NCBI GenBank assembly: GCA_028689545.1
Contig: JAQVCX010000003.1
Span: 1-64,000 of the forward strand
Origin: Parabacteroides sp.
Lineage (GTDB): Bacteria > Bacteroidota > Bacteroidia > Bacteroidales > Tannerellaceae
DNA length: 64,000 nucleotides
Direction of reading: 5' to 3'
The notes under the pieces are model-generated. The model was given only the letters and a program-made list of their open reading frames with translations. It was not told where the DNA came from and did no database searches. The translations under genes were made by a program, and so were the position numbers. Position 1 is the stretch's first letter. Each line of letters starts with the position of its first letter. Below, piece by piece: positions 49,678-59,920 of the stretch.

Positions 49678-50961
49678 TTATTTCACCACGAACTTAACAG
49701 AAACTTTTTCGGCTCCTTTTACGGCAGTGAAGCCATAAACACCCTTGTTCAAGCTCAATGTCTTCACGTCATCAGAAGATGTGATCGCATAGCTAGACAC
49801 AACAGAACCTGCGGTGTTCGTAATGTAACCGGTATAGCCTGCCAAGTCTTTTGCACGCAAGGTGTTGTCTGAGTAAGAGACAGTAGAAGAGTACTCGCTT
49901 ACTTGAAGAGCTGAGGCTGTAACCGTAACCGTACAATAAGCATTAAATAGTTCATCATCTGATACTAATTTAATTTCAGTAGTTCCCACACCAATCGCAG
50001 AAACAACACCTTGAGCATTCACTTTAGCAACATTCTCATTTTTACTTATCCATGTAGGCTCATCTACAGATGTATAATTCTCATCCGCAAAAGCTTGCAA
50101 TGTCTCAGATTTTCCAATATTCAATGTTATAGATTTTTTATTCATCCATACCATAGGAGTCGCAGCGACTAGATTATCTCCGGGATCTGTTCCTTCTGTT
50201 GTTCCCATAAAACTATTCCAACTCCAAGCATCCCAAGTTCCATTTTGAACCCTACGACTTGATGCACCATATCCAGAATAGCTAAAATCAGAATCATAAG
50301 AATCACGAACGAAATAACTCCAATAACCTTGATACCAACCAGCAAACCAATGAGTACTAGATGCTACCGGAGCCGTCCAATAATCATAATCATAGACAGG
50401 TCTCCCTCCCATTGTGTTCGCATTAAATGGATGATCTATTATACCTGTATTATTTCCGTTTGTTATTGCCGCACTAGCTAGAGTCACCGCATTATCTGGA
50501 TATGAATTACCATGCCCCTTTGATCCTTCATAATCAAAAGAAACAGCAACAGTAGATCTGCCTCCATTTCCATAGCCAATACCATTAATAGTGTATCCCA
50601 TAGAGCCCGTATATTGGATCAAACCAATTAAACGAGGATCCGCTTTCATTACTTCTTGAAACAAAACTAATCCAGAAATGGTATCTGCATCAGCAGACCA
50701 CCGATATCCCCATACCATATTATCGGGTACGATTTTATTCGTGTCATGCCAAGTCAGAACTATAGCCGCACGGTTTTCACCATCGCCTACCCAGAAGTCT
50801 ATACTGTCAAAAGAGAAAGTTTGATTACTTCTTGCCGATCGCAAAGCCGTTTTCTGTTTCTCTGCCGGTAAATCGGAACGTAATACACCCTGTACCATAC
50901 GCTGTGCGCTGATACTTCCCGCCATTAAGATTAATGCGAGAAAGAATAAAATCTTCTTCAT
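49678..50961 (-). CDS. DUF4465-like exported protein with Big_2-type domain and T9SS-like C-terminus
   Basis: Signal MKKILFFLALILMAGSISAQ; 'FSFDSIDFWVGDGENRAAIVLTWHD...VWGYRWSADADTISG' shared with 55938-57611; Big_2-like 'DEPTWISKNENVAKVNAQGVVSAIGVGTTEIKLVS'; C-term 'LRAKDLAGYTGYITNTAGSVVSSYAI...LNKGVYGFTAVKGAEKVSVKFVVK'. Confidence 0.7.
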   Translation of the reverse strand: MKKILFFLALILMAGSISAQRMVQGVLRSDLPAEKQKTALRSARSNQTFSFDSIDFWVGDGENRAAIVLTWHDTNKIVPDNMVWGYRWSADADTISGLVLFQEVMKADPRLIGLIQYTGSMGYTINGIGYGNGGRSTVAVSFDYEGSKGHGNSYPDNAVTLASAAITNGNNTGIIDHPFNANTMGGRPVYDYDYWTAPVASSTHWFAGWYQGYWSYFVRDSYDSDFSYSGYGASSRRVQNGTWDAWSWNSFMGTTEGTDPGDNLVAATPMVWMNKKSITLNIGKSETLQAFADENYTSVDEPTWISKNENVAKVNAQGVVSAIGVGTTEIKLVSDDELFNAYCTVTVTASALQVSEYSSTVSYSDNTLRAKDLAGYTGYITNTAGSVVSSYAITSSDDVKTLSLNKGVYGFTAVKGAEKVSVKFVVK

Positions 50962-50988
50962 TTTTTAAAAGATTTAATTGTTAATTAA

Positions 50989-53900
50989 TTATTTATTAAT
51001 AACGATCTTCTTACTAATCCGATCGTCGTCTTTCACCAATGTTATTATATAGGCTCCTCGTGAATATGAAATCAAACGAGACTCGTTTATTCCCATAACC
51101 TCGAAAATATCCAATATAGCTCCATTCAAACTTATAATGTAGCAGTGATACCCCATCAAGTTATTCAAATGCAATTGTCCATCTTGATAGTAAATCGCCA
51201 CTTCACCAGCACCGATTGCCTCATTACCCACCGGACCGGATGTGGAGAATGGCTCACTATAGAAGGTTCCTAATATCTCTTGACTACCATTCCCTTCCTT
51301 GATAACTGTAACTTTCACAATATATTCTGAACTCCCATCTAATTCCGGAATAGAGACCTTGATCTTTTCTTGTTCTCCGGAACGAAGCTCACTCATCAAA
51401 CCGGTAAGAACATTACCATCCGCATCAGTCGTGTACACTCCAAATAATACAGGTATTTCATTTACGTACTTATAAACAGACACCTCGTAGAAAGTAGCCT
51501 CCGGGACTTTCGGGAATGTTAATATAGCCGTGGAATCTTGTACTTCAACCACAGGTTTTTCTAAATCTGGATCTATTACCGTCACTTCGCAAGTAGCGGT
51601 ATAACCTCCTTCGTCAGTTGTTACCGTAATTGTAGCTACACCAGCGATACCCGCCTTAACCGTACCGTTGCTACCTACCATGGCTACCGTAGCATCCGAG
51701 GAACTCCAAGTTACCGATTTATTAATCGCACTAGCTGGAGATACCACCGCTGCTAATACAGCCTCCTCACCTTTATTCAAAGACAAAGAAGACGCATTTA
51801 GGCTAACACCCGTAACATTTGCCCCCGGTTTTTCCGATTCTGCGGAAACAATCACTTTACAAGTAGCCGTATAGCCACCATCAAGGGTTTCAGCCGTAAT
51901 CGTCGCAGTTCCCTCACTCATAGCTTTCACATTGCCATCCTTGTCAATATCGACTACAAAGCGGTCATCGCTTAACCAATTTACGACTTTTGTTTTTGCG
52001 TTTTCCGGAGTAATAGTCGCCTTTAACAATGCACCTTCTCCAACTTTCAACTCTAATCGTTCTTGATCCAAGGATACACCTGTTACCTTAATGATACCTT
52101 CGCCAACCGAGAGTGTGCAAGAAGCGACAAAGCCGCCTGTATTCGTAGTCACTCGAATTGTTGTCTCACCATCGCTTAGGGCTTGAATTTTACCTGTCTC
52201 CGGATCAATAGAAGCCACATTCTCATCACTGCTAGACCAAGTAACACTCTTATCCACATCCGGTTTGCTCGGATCTGTTTGCACTTCATATTTCAATAGC
52301 TGTTCTCCTCCTACAGAAGCAACCATCTGCGAAGCTTCCAAGGTTACCCCCCACATTCCTGTACTACGATCCGTTACATGAAGTAAGATTTCATCTGTAA
52401 CACCATCTGCTTTCGCCTTAAAAAAGACCTTAGTTGTTCCGACTTTCCGGGGACGATAATATCCAAAAGAACCATCCAAAACGAATTTAAGCACCTCTTC
52501 ATCTTCAATTGTAAACTTTGGTATTTTCAATATCACATCATCACAAATACTCGCATTTTCCGGAAAATAACTATATTTAAAAAGACCCATAAAATCTTTA
52601 ATATTCTGCTGACTCATATCAATCGACAATTCCCGAGGCTCAATCTTTAGGCTTTGAGCAGGGATATCACCTTGTATATAAATCACACATGTATCCGAGA
52701 ACAGGCCATCTTCACTTTTCGCATATGCGATAACTTCTCCAACTGTTTTAGAGCCAGAAAAAAAGCCATCTGACGTAACATTATTACCCGACCACTCAAT
52801 CGAAGAAAAAGTAGCATTTTCAGGATAAATCTGAGCCTTCAGTTGTATAGTCTCATTTCTTTTTATCCTTATTTCCTTTTGTTGAACAACAACCTTTTCA
52901 ACCGGCACAGAACAAACAAAGACTTGACACTCTCCCTTAAATTGAACGTTATTATCATTACTACCATCCGAAAGATAAGCTTTCACAGTTGTCTTACCTT
53001 CTCCTACCGCTGTAATCAAACCATTCTCGTCGATCTTTGCGACAGTTTCATCCGCAGAAGAATAAAGGAGTTTCTTGTTTTCCCGCTCCTCTTCAGAAAG
53101 AGAGCCATAATCTACAACAGCCCCAATTTGAATTGGATCGTCACCAACTTGCATTGAATGAGTATATTCATTTAAAGTCAAAGAATTCGCCCAATTGGAA
53201 ACAACGACCAAACATTCTATCGGATATGATTTTCCTATTTTTGAGTCCTCAACTGTAGCTGTTATTTTAGCTTTTCCTATACGCTTTGCTGAAGTGCCTT
53301 TTCGTTGTATCGTTATCTCGGAATCTGTGAATGACAAGCCCCATTTCGTTCCTGGCTCTTCAATCCATTCAATAGACGCATTGGATGCCTTCATCGTATT
53401 TGTTTTTCCCGGATAATAAGATATAGGCAATACTGTTTTTAGAGGTGTAGAAGAAGCTTTAATACCAAAAATCTTATTTGTAAATTCAACACGTTCCACC
53501 TCAAACTCAGGGCAAACCACCTTACAGGATACCTCTACCTCTCCAGATGTAGCAGTTATAGTAGCCTCTCCAACTCCACACGCAGTCACAACGCCATCCT
53601 TTACAGAGAAAGAAGCATCCGAACTACTCCACTTAACAGTTTTATTTGTAGCGTCTTCCGGTGTTACAATTGCTTTTAATTCTATTTGCTGGCTCATTTC
53701 AATGGAGATAGGTCCCTCTGAAATTAAGTCTCCTGCTGAGTTCCTCAGTACTATCTCTGCTACAGGAATTGCTTTCAATACCTTAACCTTACATTTCGTG
53801 ATTGATAATTCTTCTCCGGTTTCCTTCGAGGTTATCGTTCCCCATACTTCGGTTTCACCTTCCGAGATTGCCTGTATCCTTGGATGTGGCCCAGCCATTC

Positions 53901-55923
53901 CATTCAGAATAACAATTTCCTCATTTAAAGATTTCCATTCGATCTCTTCAGTGGTCGCATCAAGTCCTGTTTCCGTATCACCGTCAGGAGTCAAGCTTTC
54001 GCTCTCACCTATATACAACACGAATGAAGATTTACTCAATCCCATAGATCGACGTTTAATCGTTATAACGCAAACATCCGATTTGTCCTTTCTATCCTTG
54101 CTTGTAGCCTGAATCTTAACGGTACCATAAGCCTTACTGGTAACCACACCTTGTTCGGACACTTCCGCAATATTTGGGTTAAGGCTTGTCCATTCTATCG
54201 CTTCTCCCTCCAATCCATTAATCATCAATGTCACGGATTTGCCTTTTCCATCCATTGTCAGCTCTTTTTCTTTAAACGCAAATGGAACTGCTGATGACGC
54301 AGATAATTTCACAACCAAAGTCTTGTTCACGATCTTACCATTTGAGTTAAAGCTCAATACAAGAGGAACTTCTTTCGTTTCTTTACTTTGCACGATTGGA
54401 GCGATCGTCAATGTATTATTTATTACCTCCACATTGATCAACTCCGGATTCGGGTTTTCAATAGTAGTAACAACCGCAGAGACCATATTATCACCGTCTT
54501 CTATAATCTCATCCATAGATTTACTATACTTTGTGTTTTCAGCGGAGAACGTAATTTCGCTAGGTAAACCGTCTGTGATTGTCGGAGCTATGTTATCCGG
54601 GAACACCGGTAAAGCCGGGAACCAATAGTTTACTTTCTCATAAGGATAGCGACCTACCATTGTTCCATTCGTATCTCCTCTTCCGTCTGTCTTAATTATC
54701 GCTAATTCATGTTCCGGATTTAAAAATTCATGATAAAGGAAACAATACATATTATCATCTACCGGATCAATACGAAATCCCGTACCATAAAGACGCCAAT
54801 CTCCTTTATCTAGCTTTGTGAAATCAAACACTTGATAAAAAGAATCCTTATCTATGTCATAACAGAAGACCTTATATCCCGTGAACCAACTACCGGAACC
54901 TTGTCCTTTCCAATAGATCTTATTCTCTTTCGTACTAGCACAGAAACCATCGGCGGTCCATGCATACCAAGAGTTAGGAATCTCCTCCATACCATCCGAT
55001 GTAGGTATATCTATTTTTTGGGTAGTCAATGTGTACGGGTTCACTTTCCACAGATAAGGCATTGTCGCCCCGGAACCCGTCAGCTCGAAGGTTACACTTG
55101 CCCACAAACTTCCATCCTTTGAAAGGACGATAGAACCTAAACCGTGATTACTGTTCTCTTCCGGTTTCAACAATGTATTTACCACCTCGTCTTTTTCTGG
55201 ATCAATCACCAATAATCCTTTCGTTTGATGTACCGCAAATACATATTTTCCAACACGAACCATCGATCCTATCTGAGAATGATATAAATCACCGGCAGAA
55301 ATACCTGTCGTACCGTCAATAGCGGTAGTTTCTATTGACATTTTACTTTCATCGTACGTTCCGCTATTTGCATCATATCCTGTATAAAAAACATAAATAC
55401 CGTTACTCGTTCCAATGTAGCCCTTCGTCAGATCCACGCCTAAAAAAGAACGTCCGTCCGCACCCGGCTCACCAATCTTCTGGAATTCCTTCTTCACTTT
55501 CATTGTTTTCGCATCGATCACTGCTAAGCGACTTCCCTCTACAGATGCCGCACCATCTTTTGATTGCTTAGACACGATATATAATAAATCCCCATAAATC
55601 GCACCAAACTGGCTCGTACATCCCAGTTCATGTCCCGGATTCTCTTTTTGGAACGCATTATACGTCCAAGTCCCATCATCCGAGAAGAAGTTTACCGAGC
55701 TATTCTGGTGTCCATACCAATCCTCGTTTACGATAAAGGTTCCTTTTGTGTAATCCGCGTTTCCACCGGAACGAAGCATCGAGGATCGTACCTGTGAAAC
55801 GGGTAATTCCGGTAATTGCAGTTTCTGCTTCTCGATAGGATTCAGATCCCGCGAACCGGTTTGGCCGGCTACCGACAGGGCCGATAGCAAACAGGCCATA
55901 CTTAAGTAAAGTGTTCGTCTCAT
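50989..55923 (-). CDS. 1644-aa exported protein: DUF5074-like propeller, multiple Big_2 Ig-like repeats, T9SS-like C-terminus
   Basis: N-term 'GTFIVNEDWYGHQNSSVNFFSDDGTWTYNAFQKENPGHELGCTSQFGAIYGD' paralogous to 45835-47694; many 'VTWSSSDENVASIDPETGKIQALSDGETTIRVTT' Big_2 units; C-term 'LHLNNLMGYHCYIISLNGAILDIFEV...SRGAYIITLVKDDDRISKKIVINK'. Confidence 0.85.
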   Translation of the reverse strand: MRRTLYLSMACLLSALSVAGQTGSRDLNPIEKQKLQLPELPVSQVRSSMLRSGGNADYTKGTFIVNEDWYGHQNSSVNFFSDDGTWTYNAFQKENPGHELGCTSQFGAIYGDLLYIVSKQSKDGAASVEGSRLAVIDAKTMKVKKEFQKIGEPGADGRSFLGVDLTKGYIGTSNGIYVFYTGYDANSGTYDESKMSIETTAIDGTTGISAGDLYHSQIGSMVRVGKYVFAVHQTKGLLVIDPEKDEVVNTLLKPEENSNHGLGSIVLSKDGSLWASVTFELTGSGATMPYLWKVNPYTLTTQKIDIPTSDGMEEIPNSWYAWTADGFCASTKENKIYWKGQGSGSWFTGYKVFCYDIDKDSFYQVFDFTKLDKGDWRLYGTGFRIDPVDDNMYCFLYHEFLNPEHELAIIKTDGRGDTNGTMVGRYPYEKVNYWFPALPVFPDNIAPTITDGLPSEITFSAENTKYSKSMDEIIEDGDNMVSAVVTTIENPNPELINVEVINNTLTIAPIVQSKETKEVPLVLSFNSNGKIVNKTLVVKLSASSAVPFAFKEKELTMDGKGKSVTLMINGLEGEAIEWTSLNPNIAEVSEQGVVTSKAYGTVKIQATSKDRKDKSDVCVITIKRRSMGLSKSSFVLYIGESESLTPDGDTETGLDATTEEIEWKSLNEEIVILNGMAGPHPRIQAISEGETEVWGTITSKETGEELSITKCKVKVLKAIPVAEIVLRNSAGDLISEGPISIEMSQQIELKAIVTPEDATNKTVKWSSSDASFSVKDGVVTACGVGEATITATSGEVEVSCKVVCPEFEVERVEFTNKIFGIKASSTPLKTVLPISYYPGKTNTMKASNASIEWIEEPGTKWGLSFTDSEITIQRKGTSAKRIGKAKITATVEDSKIGKSYPIECLVVVSNWANSLTLNEYTHSMQVGDDPIQIGAVVDYGSLSEEERENKKLLYSSADETVAKIDENGLITAVGEGKTTVKAYLSDGSNDNNVQFKGECQVFVCSVPVEKVVVQQKEIRIKRNETIQLKAQIYPENATFSSIEWSGNNVTSDGFFSGSKTVGEVIAYAKSEDGLFSDTCVIYIQGDIPAQSLKIEPRELSIDMSQQNIKDFMGLFKYSYFPENASICDDVILKIPKFTIEDEEVLKFVLDGSFGYYRPRKVGTTKVFFKAKADGVTDEILLHVTDRSTGMWGVTLEASQMVASVGGEQLLKYEVQTDPSKPDVDKSVTWSSSDENVASIDPETGKIQALSDGETTIRVTTNTGGFVASCTLSVGEGIIKVTGVSLDQERLELKVGEGALLKATITPENAKTKVVNWLSDDRFVVDIDKDGNVKAMSEGTATITAETLDGGYTATCKVIVSAESEKPGANVTGVSLNASSLSLNKGEEAVLAAVVSPASAINKSVTWSSSDATVAMVGSNGTVKAGIAGVATITVTTDEGGYTATCEVTVIDPDLEKPVVEVQDSTAILTFPKVPEATFYEVSVYKYVNEIPVLFGVYTTDADGNVLTGLMSELRSGEQEKIKVSIPELDGSSEYIVKVTVIKEGNGSQEILGTFYSEPFSTSGPVGNEAIGAGEVAIYYQDGQLHLNNLMGYHCYIISLNGAILDIFEVMGINESRLISYSRGAYIITLVKDDDRISKKIVINK

Positions 55924-55937
55924 GTTAATGAATTTAA

Positions 55938-57611
55938 TTAGTGTGTAATATGAATTTTGAATGTCTTTTTATCTCCGTCTTTCTCTCCGATCAATAGGTA
56001 AATACCCGTAGGAAGGGATACCGTATGAAGTTCCGACGGAACTTGAATCGGGAAGTTTCCCAGTATCTGACCCTTTACGGTTGCCAAATAGAAATGATAT
56101 CCGGTCAAATGCTCGAATCGCAACGCTCCATTCTGATAAAGAACTTGACAAATACTAGGAGACAGCTTTTCATTACTAACCGGATTAGAGATTTTTTCTA
56201 CCCGGAAGGTATCGATTACGTCCAGTCCATCCATTACTTGTATTTCTATGGTATAAACTCCATCCGATTCTATATTTTTCAATGGAATATTAATCAGGTC
56301 TGAAGTAGCCTGAGCTGTTTTAGTTCCCAATTCGGCTATGACATTACCTTCCGCATCAACAACATAAGTAGCGATTTTCTTATAACTGTTATTTTCGTGT
56401 TTATAAACCCGAACCTCATAGGAGGTAGCCTCCTCTACTTTTGGGAACGATAGCACAGCGTTCGTATCTCCAAAATCAACGGTTGGAACAACGGTTTCGG
56501 TAATTGTCATCTCACAATGGGCTGTATATCCGCCATCTACTGTCTGAGCCGTAATTTTTGCCGTACCGGGTTTAATGCCTGTTACTACCCCATCTTTCAC
56601 GGTAGCGATTCCGGTATCCGAGCTAGTCCAAGTGACCGATTTATTATCCGCGTTCACCGGAGAGATATTTACGGTCAAGGTCGCGTTCGCTCCCGCTTGC
56701 AGACGTAAAGACGACCTATCTAAAGAAATGGACGTTACGTGGATCACCGGGATATCAGGAGTATCTCCCCCACCACCTTCTGAAGGTACTGTCGCCGCGA
56801 CAAAGACATCTCCGGGCTGAGTGCCCTCCGACGTGCCCATATCGCCATTCCAACTCCACGCGTCCCAACAACCATCCGTCAATATACGGCTTGTCGCACC
56901 TAAGCCCGAATAGCTAAAATCAGAGGTTTGGCTACTCCTCACAAAATAACTCCAATAGCCATAATACCAACCCGCTTGCCAATGAATACCGTTGCTACAA
57001 CTCCAATAGTCGTAATCATAGGAAGGATATCCATATCTCTCCGCATTTATCGGGTGATAAATAACACCCGTTTGTACCCCTTGCCGAATGGCATCCGCCA
57101 CATCCTCCGCCGGACGCTCCGGAAAAGAGGTCTGTCCCAACAGCGTATTCGTGATAGGAGGCTCAAACTTAAACGCATTATGCGACTCAGACTTCGCCCC
57201 CTCTAAATCATAAGAGATATTCAGCCGGCTCTCGCCATACCCGATCCCGTCGATCGTATATCCCATCCAACCGGTGTACTGCGTGAGCAATACCAATCGC
57301 GGATCCGCCTGGGCGATCGCCACGATCATATCATGACCGTTGGCCTCACCATCCCAACGATATCCCCATACTATGGCATCCGGACTATTACGATCGTGCC
57401 ATTCAATAACTAACGCGGCTTTCTTACTGCCACTTCCTACCCAGAATTGGATATCATCAAACGAGAAGCTGGCATCAGCCCTTAATTGAGACTCCGGTTT
57501 CGTTGGTATATAACGAGCCGAGGGATGTGGTTGACCTTGAACCAGTCCCTGAGCCGAAACACCAATTGCACACAAAGCCATTACGAAGAAAAGAGATAAA
57601 ATTTTTCTCAT
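55938..57611 (-). CDS. DUF4465-like exported protein with Big_2 domain and T9SS-like C-terminus
   Basis: Likely start MRKILSLFFVMALCAIGVSAQ (57611); 'FSFDDIQFWVGSGSKKAALVIEWHDRNSPDAIVWGYRWDGEANGHDMIVAIAQADPRLVLLTQYTGWMGYTIDGIGYG'; Big_2 unit; C-terminal sorting-like tail. Confidence 0.75.
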   Translation of the reverse strand: MRKILSLFFVMALCAIGVSAQGLVQGQPHPSARYIPTKPESQLRADASFSFDDIQFWVGSGSKKAALVIEWHDRNSPDAIVWGYRWDGEANGHDMIVAIAQADPRLVLLTQYTGWMGYTIDGIGYGESRLNISYDLEGAKSESHNAFKFEPPITNTLLGQTSFPERPAEDVADAIRQGVQTGVIYHPINAERYGYPSYDYDYWSCSNGIHWQAGWYYGYWSYFVRSSQTSDFSYSGLGATSRILTDGCWDAWSWNGDMGTSEGTQPGDVFVAATVPSEGGGGDTPDIPVIHVTSISLDRSSLRLQAGANATLTVNISPVNADNKSVTWTSSDTGIATVKDGVVTGIKPGTAKITAQTVDGGYTAHCEMTITETVVPTVDFGDTNAVLSFPKVEEATSYEVRVYKHENNSYKKIATYVVDAEGNVIAELGTKTAQATSDLINIPLKNIESDGVYTIEIQVMDGLDVIDTFRVEKISNPVSNEKLSPSICQVLYQNGALRFEHLTGYHFYLATVKGQILGNFPIQVPSELHTVSLPTGIYLLIGEKDGDKKTFKIHITH

Positions 57612-57837
57612 AAACTTTGATATTAAAATGAAAAACTCCAAAATGCGATTAACCGGGCAGGACAAAAAGAAGCAAGAAAGAATAAATTGACAACGACAAA
57701 ATATTCCATAGCTCTGCCGAAACCATGTCATAGTTCATCCTATCAATCACTCCCTTAAAGCAATATCTCTTTGTATCCCATTTTTGAATCATACGCTAAA
57801 CCCCGGTAGCGTAAAATCACGGCGGTTATCCGGCATT

Positions 57838-58010
57838 GGCAGGTCTTCTGACTTACCCCACTTTAGAACTACCTTCCCGTTCCTTCCGGAAACAGTGGCA
57901 TTGAGTGTTGTCTAAAGCTTTTTTGGAGCTTACAGCAGCGGGACTGTTTAGGTTTTACACCTAATTCCCTTTTAATCGCCGTACCCTGAATAAGGTAGGC
58001 GAACCAATAC
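57838..58010 (-). ncRNA. Cobalamin riboswitch 6
   Basis: Reverse complement contains GGGAATTAGGTGTAAAACCTAAACAGTCCCGCTGCTGTAAG, ATGCCACTGTTTCC, GGGAAGG and GTCAGAAGACCTGCC; -7 TAAATTTG upstream. Confidence 0.94.
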
Positions 58011-58192
58011 AAGGGCAAATTTATGAAAAACAATTCAATTTATACACAAAATTATCAAATCCTTCCTTTTTCCGATAGCCGCTGGTCATTCGTGGGTATT
58101 CCTGCCCTCAAAATACATATTTGTAGGTATTGCCAAGACGGATAAGATGTCGGATATTTGCTTCCGTTATCAAACTATAAAAACAAATAGAA

Positions 58193-58690
58193 ATGAAGAC
58201 TATAGGAATATTCTACGGCTCCTCTACAGGGACAACGGAAGGGATCGCGAAATGTATCGCGGAGAAACTGGGTGTGGAAGATAAAGATATTCATGACGTA
58301 TCCAACGCTTCTCCCGCTGATGTAGCGCCTTATGAGATCTTGTTACTGGGCTGCTCCACTTGGGGGGCCGGGGATTTGCAAGATGATTGGGATAGCTATC
58401 TGGGGAAACTGAAAAAGCTGGATTTAAGCGGGAAAACCGTCGCGCTATTCGGTTGCGGAGATTCCGCCTCTTTTAGCGACACCTTCTGTGATGCCATCGG
58501 TACGATCTATTCAGACCTCCAACATACGGATTGTAAATTCATTGGCGCTGTAGATGCTTCGGGGTACTCATTTGACAGTTCCACCGCTTGTATAAACGGT
58601 ATGTTCGTTGGGCTTCCTCTGGATGAGATGAACGAGGACGACCAAACGGAAGGCCGGATCAATGAATGGCTGACCTCCTTACTATCTTAG
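58193..58690 (+). CDS. fldA: Flavodoxin
   Basis: 'KTIGIFYGSSTGTTEGIAKCIAEKLG', 'LLLGCSTWGAGDLQDDWDSYLGKL'. Confidence 0.93.
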   Translation: MKTIGIFYGSSTGTTEGIAKCIAEKLGVEDKDIHDVSNASPADVAPYEILLLGCSTWGAGDLQDDWDSYLGKLKKLDLSGKTVALFGCGDSASFSDTFCDAIGTIYSDLQHTDCKFIGAVDASGYSFDSSTACINGMFVGLPLDEMNEDDQTEGRINEWLTSLLS

Positions 58691-58725
58691 CATTTGCGTA
58701 TTCGACTAATTTGTTTAGATTTATG

Positions 58726-58760
58726 AAGAGGTATGCTTAACCCACATACCTCTTTCTTTT
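58726..58760. terminator. Bidirectional terminator AAGAGGTATG...CATACCTCTTTCTTTTT
   Basis: 10-bp stem between convergent genes with T tract. Confidence 0.75.
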
Positions 58761-58765
58761 TATCC

Positions 58766-59920
58766 CTACTTCCGAATCTTTTTCCTTATCCAGAAATAAT
58801 AACCGGTCATAGCGAAGATTGCCCCCAACAAGGAAACCAAGCAAGTCAATATACGGGTAGTCATCCCTCCCCATAAACCGACGTGCACGGAGTAGATCCA
58901 TCCTCTTATTTTCCCTGATTTGGGGAGATCCTTATATAATTGGACTTCCGTAATCTCACCCGTAGCCGGATCAAAGGAATAGCGGTCGCTTCCTCTCGTA
59001 TTTCCATAACGAGCCGTAGAAACCGTAGCGGAACCGTCTTGAATCGTAATTGAATTAAAGTCCGGATAAAGGTCTTTTAAAGAGGATAACACCTCTGCCC
59101 ATCGTAGATAATCGATCTTTATCTGTTCCTCTCCTTTTCTCTCCGGTGATCTGCCGTTTTTATCTCTCGCACCTTTACCGCCGGAACCTCCTTCCGGGCT
59201 GGAAGGAGAAGGCGCATGATGCGCTTGGGGTTGGTTTGCGCTAACACCGAATACATTATAAAAGGCATTTTGATACCAGTCGAACGACCATGTCAACCCT
59301 GTCAACGCGAAGACAAGCAAAAGTAATGACGCATAGAATCCCCCGGAGACATGTAAATCATAGAAGAAACGAAACCAGCCCGCCCGGGTCTTTACTCTCA
59401 ACCGGTTTTTCAACACCTTTTTATTACGGGGATACCAGAGAACCATTCCACTGATAAGGATAATCGCGAGGACCAATGTCGCATAGCCAACGATTGATTT
59501 CCCCCAAGAGAAACTCCCATCCCGCTTATATTCATCCAGCAGCCAACGATGAAGACGCATCGTTTTCATGAAAAAGCCTTGCCCGTCATCCATCCCGGTT
59601 ACCTCCCCGGTATAAGGATCGATAAAGCCAGCCGCCTTTTTCCCGGGTAACACCAGTTGATAGGTTCGTTTCGGGTCAGACGATACCCGGATACCCTTTA
59701 TCTGAACCGACTCGGGTAATTGCTGGCGCGCCGATTCTATCAAGGCGGCAGGCGAGAGCGGTTCCCCTTTTACTTCCTTTACAAAATAACGGGAAGGGTA
59801 ACATACTTCTAATATCTCTGTCTCGAAGACAAGAATCGACCCGGTCAGGCAGACAATCGCTATAATAATGCCAAAGGGTATCGATAGCCATAAATGTACT
59901 TTCTCAAAGAATCTTTTCAT
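58766..59920 (-). CDS. xusC: PepSY-associated TM protein (XusC-like)
   Basis: 'VHLWLSIPFGIIIAIVCLTGSILVFETEI', 'LHVSGGFYASLLLLVFALTGLTWSF' PepSY_TM; operon context with DUF4374 and TonB receptor. Confidence 0.8.
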   Translation of the reverse strand: MKRFFEKVHLWLSIPFGIIIAIVCLTGSILVFETEILEVCYPSRYFVKEVKGEPLSPAALIESARQQLPESVQIKGIRVSSDPKRTYQLVLPGKKAAGFIDPYTGEVTGMDDGQGFFMKTMRLHRWLLDEYKRDGSFSWGKSIVGYATLVLAIILISGMVLWYPRNKKVLKNRLRVKTRAGWFRFFYDLHVSGGFYASLLLLVFALTGLTWSFDWYQNAFYNVFGVSANQPQAHHAPSPSSPEGGSGGKGARDKNGRSPERKGEEQIKIDYLRWAEVLSSLKDLYPDFNSITIQDGSATVSTARYGNTRGSDRYSFDPATGEITEVQLYKDLPKSGKIRGWIYSVHVGLWGGMTTRILTCLVSLLGAIFAMTGYYFWIRKKIRK

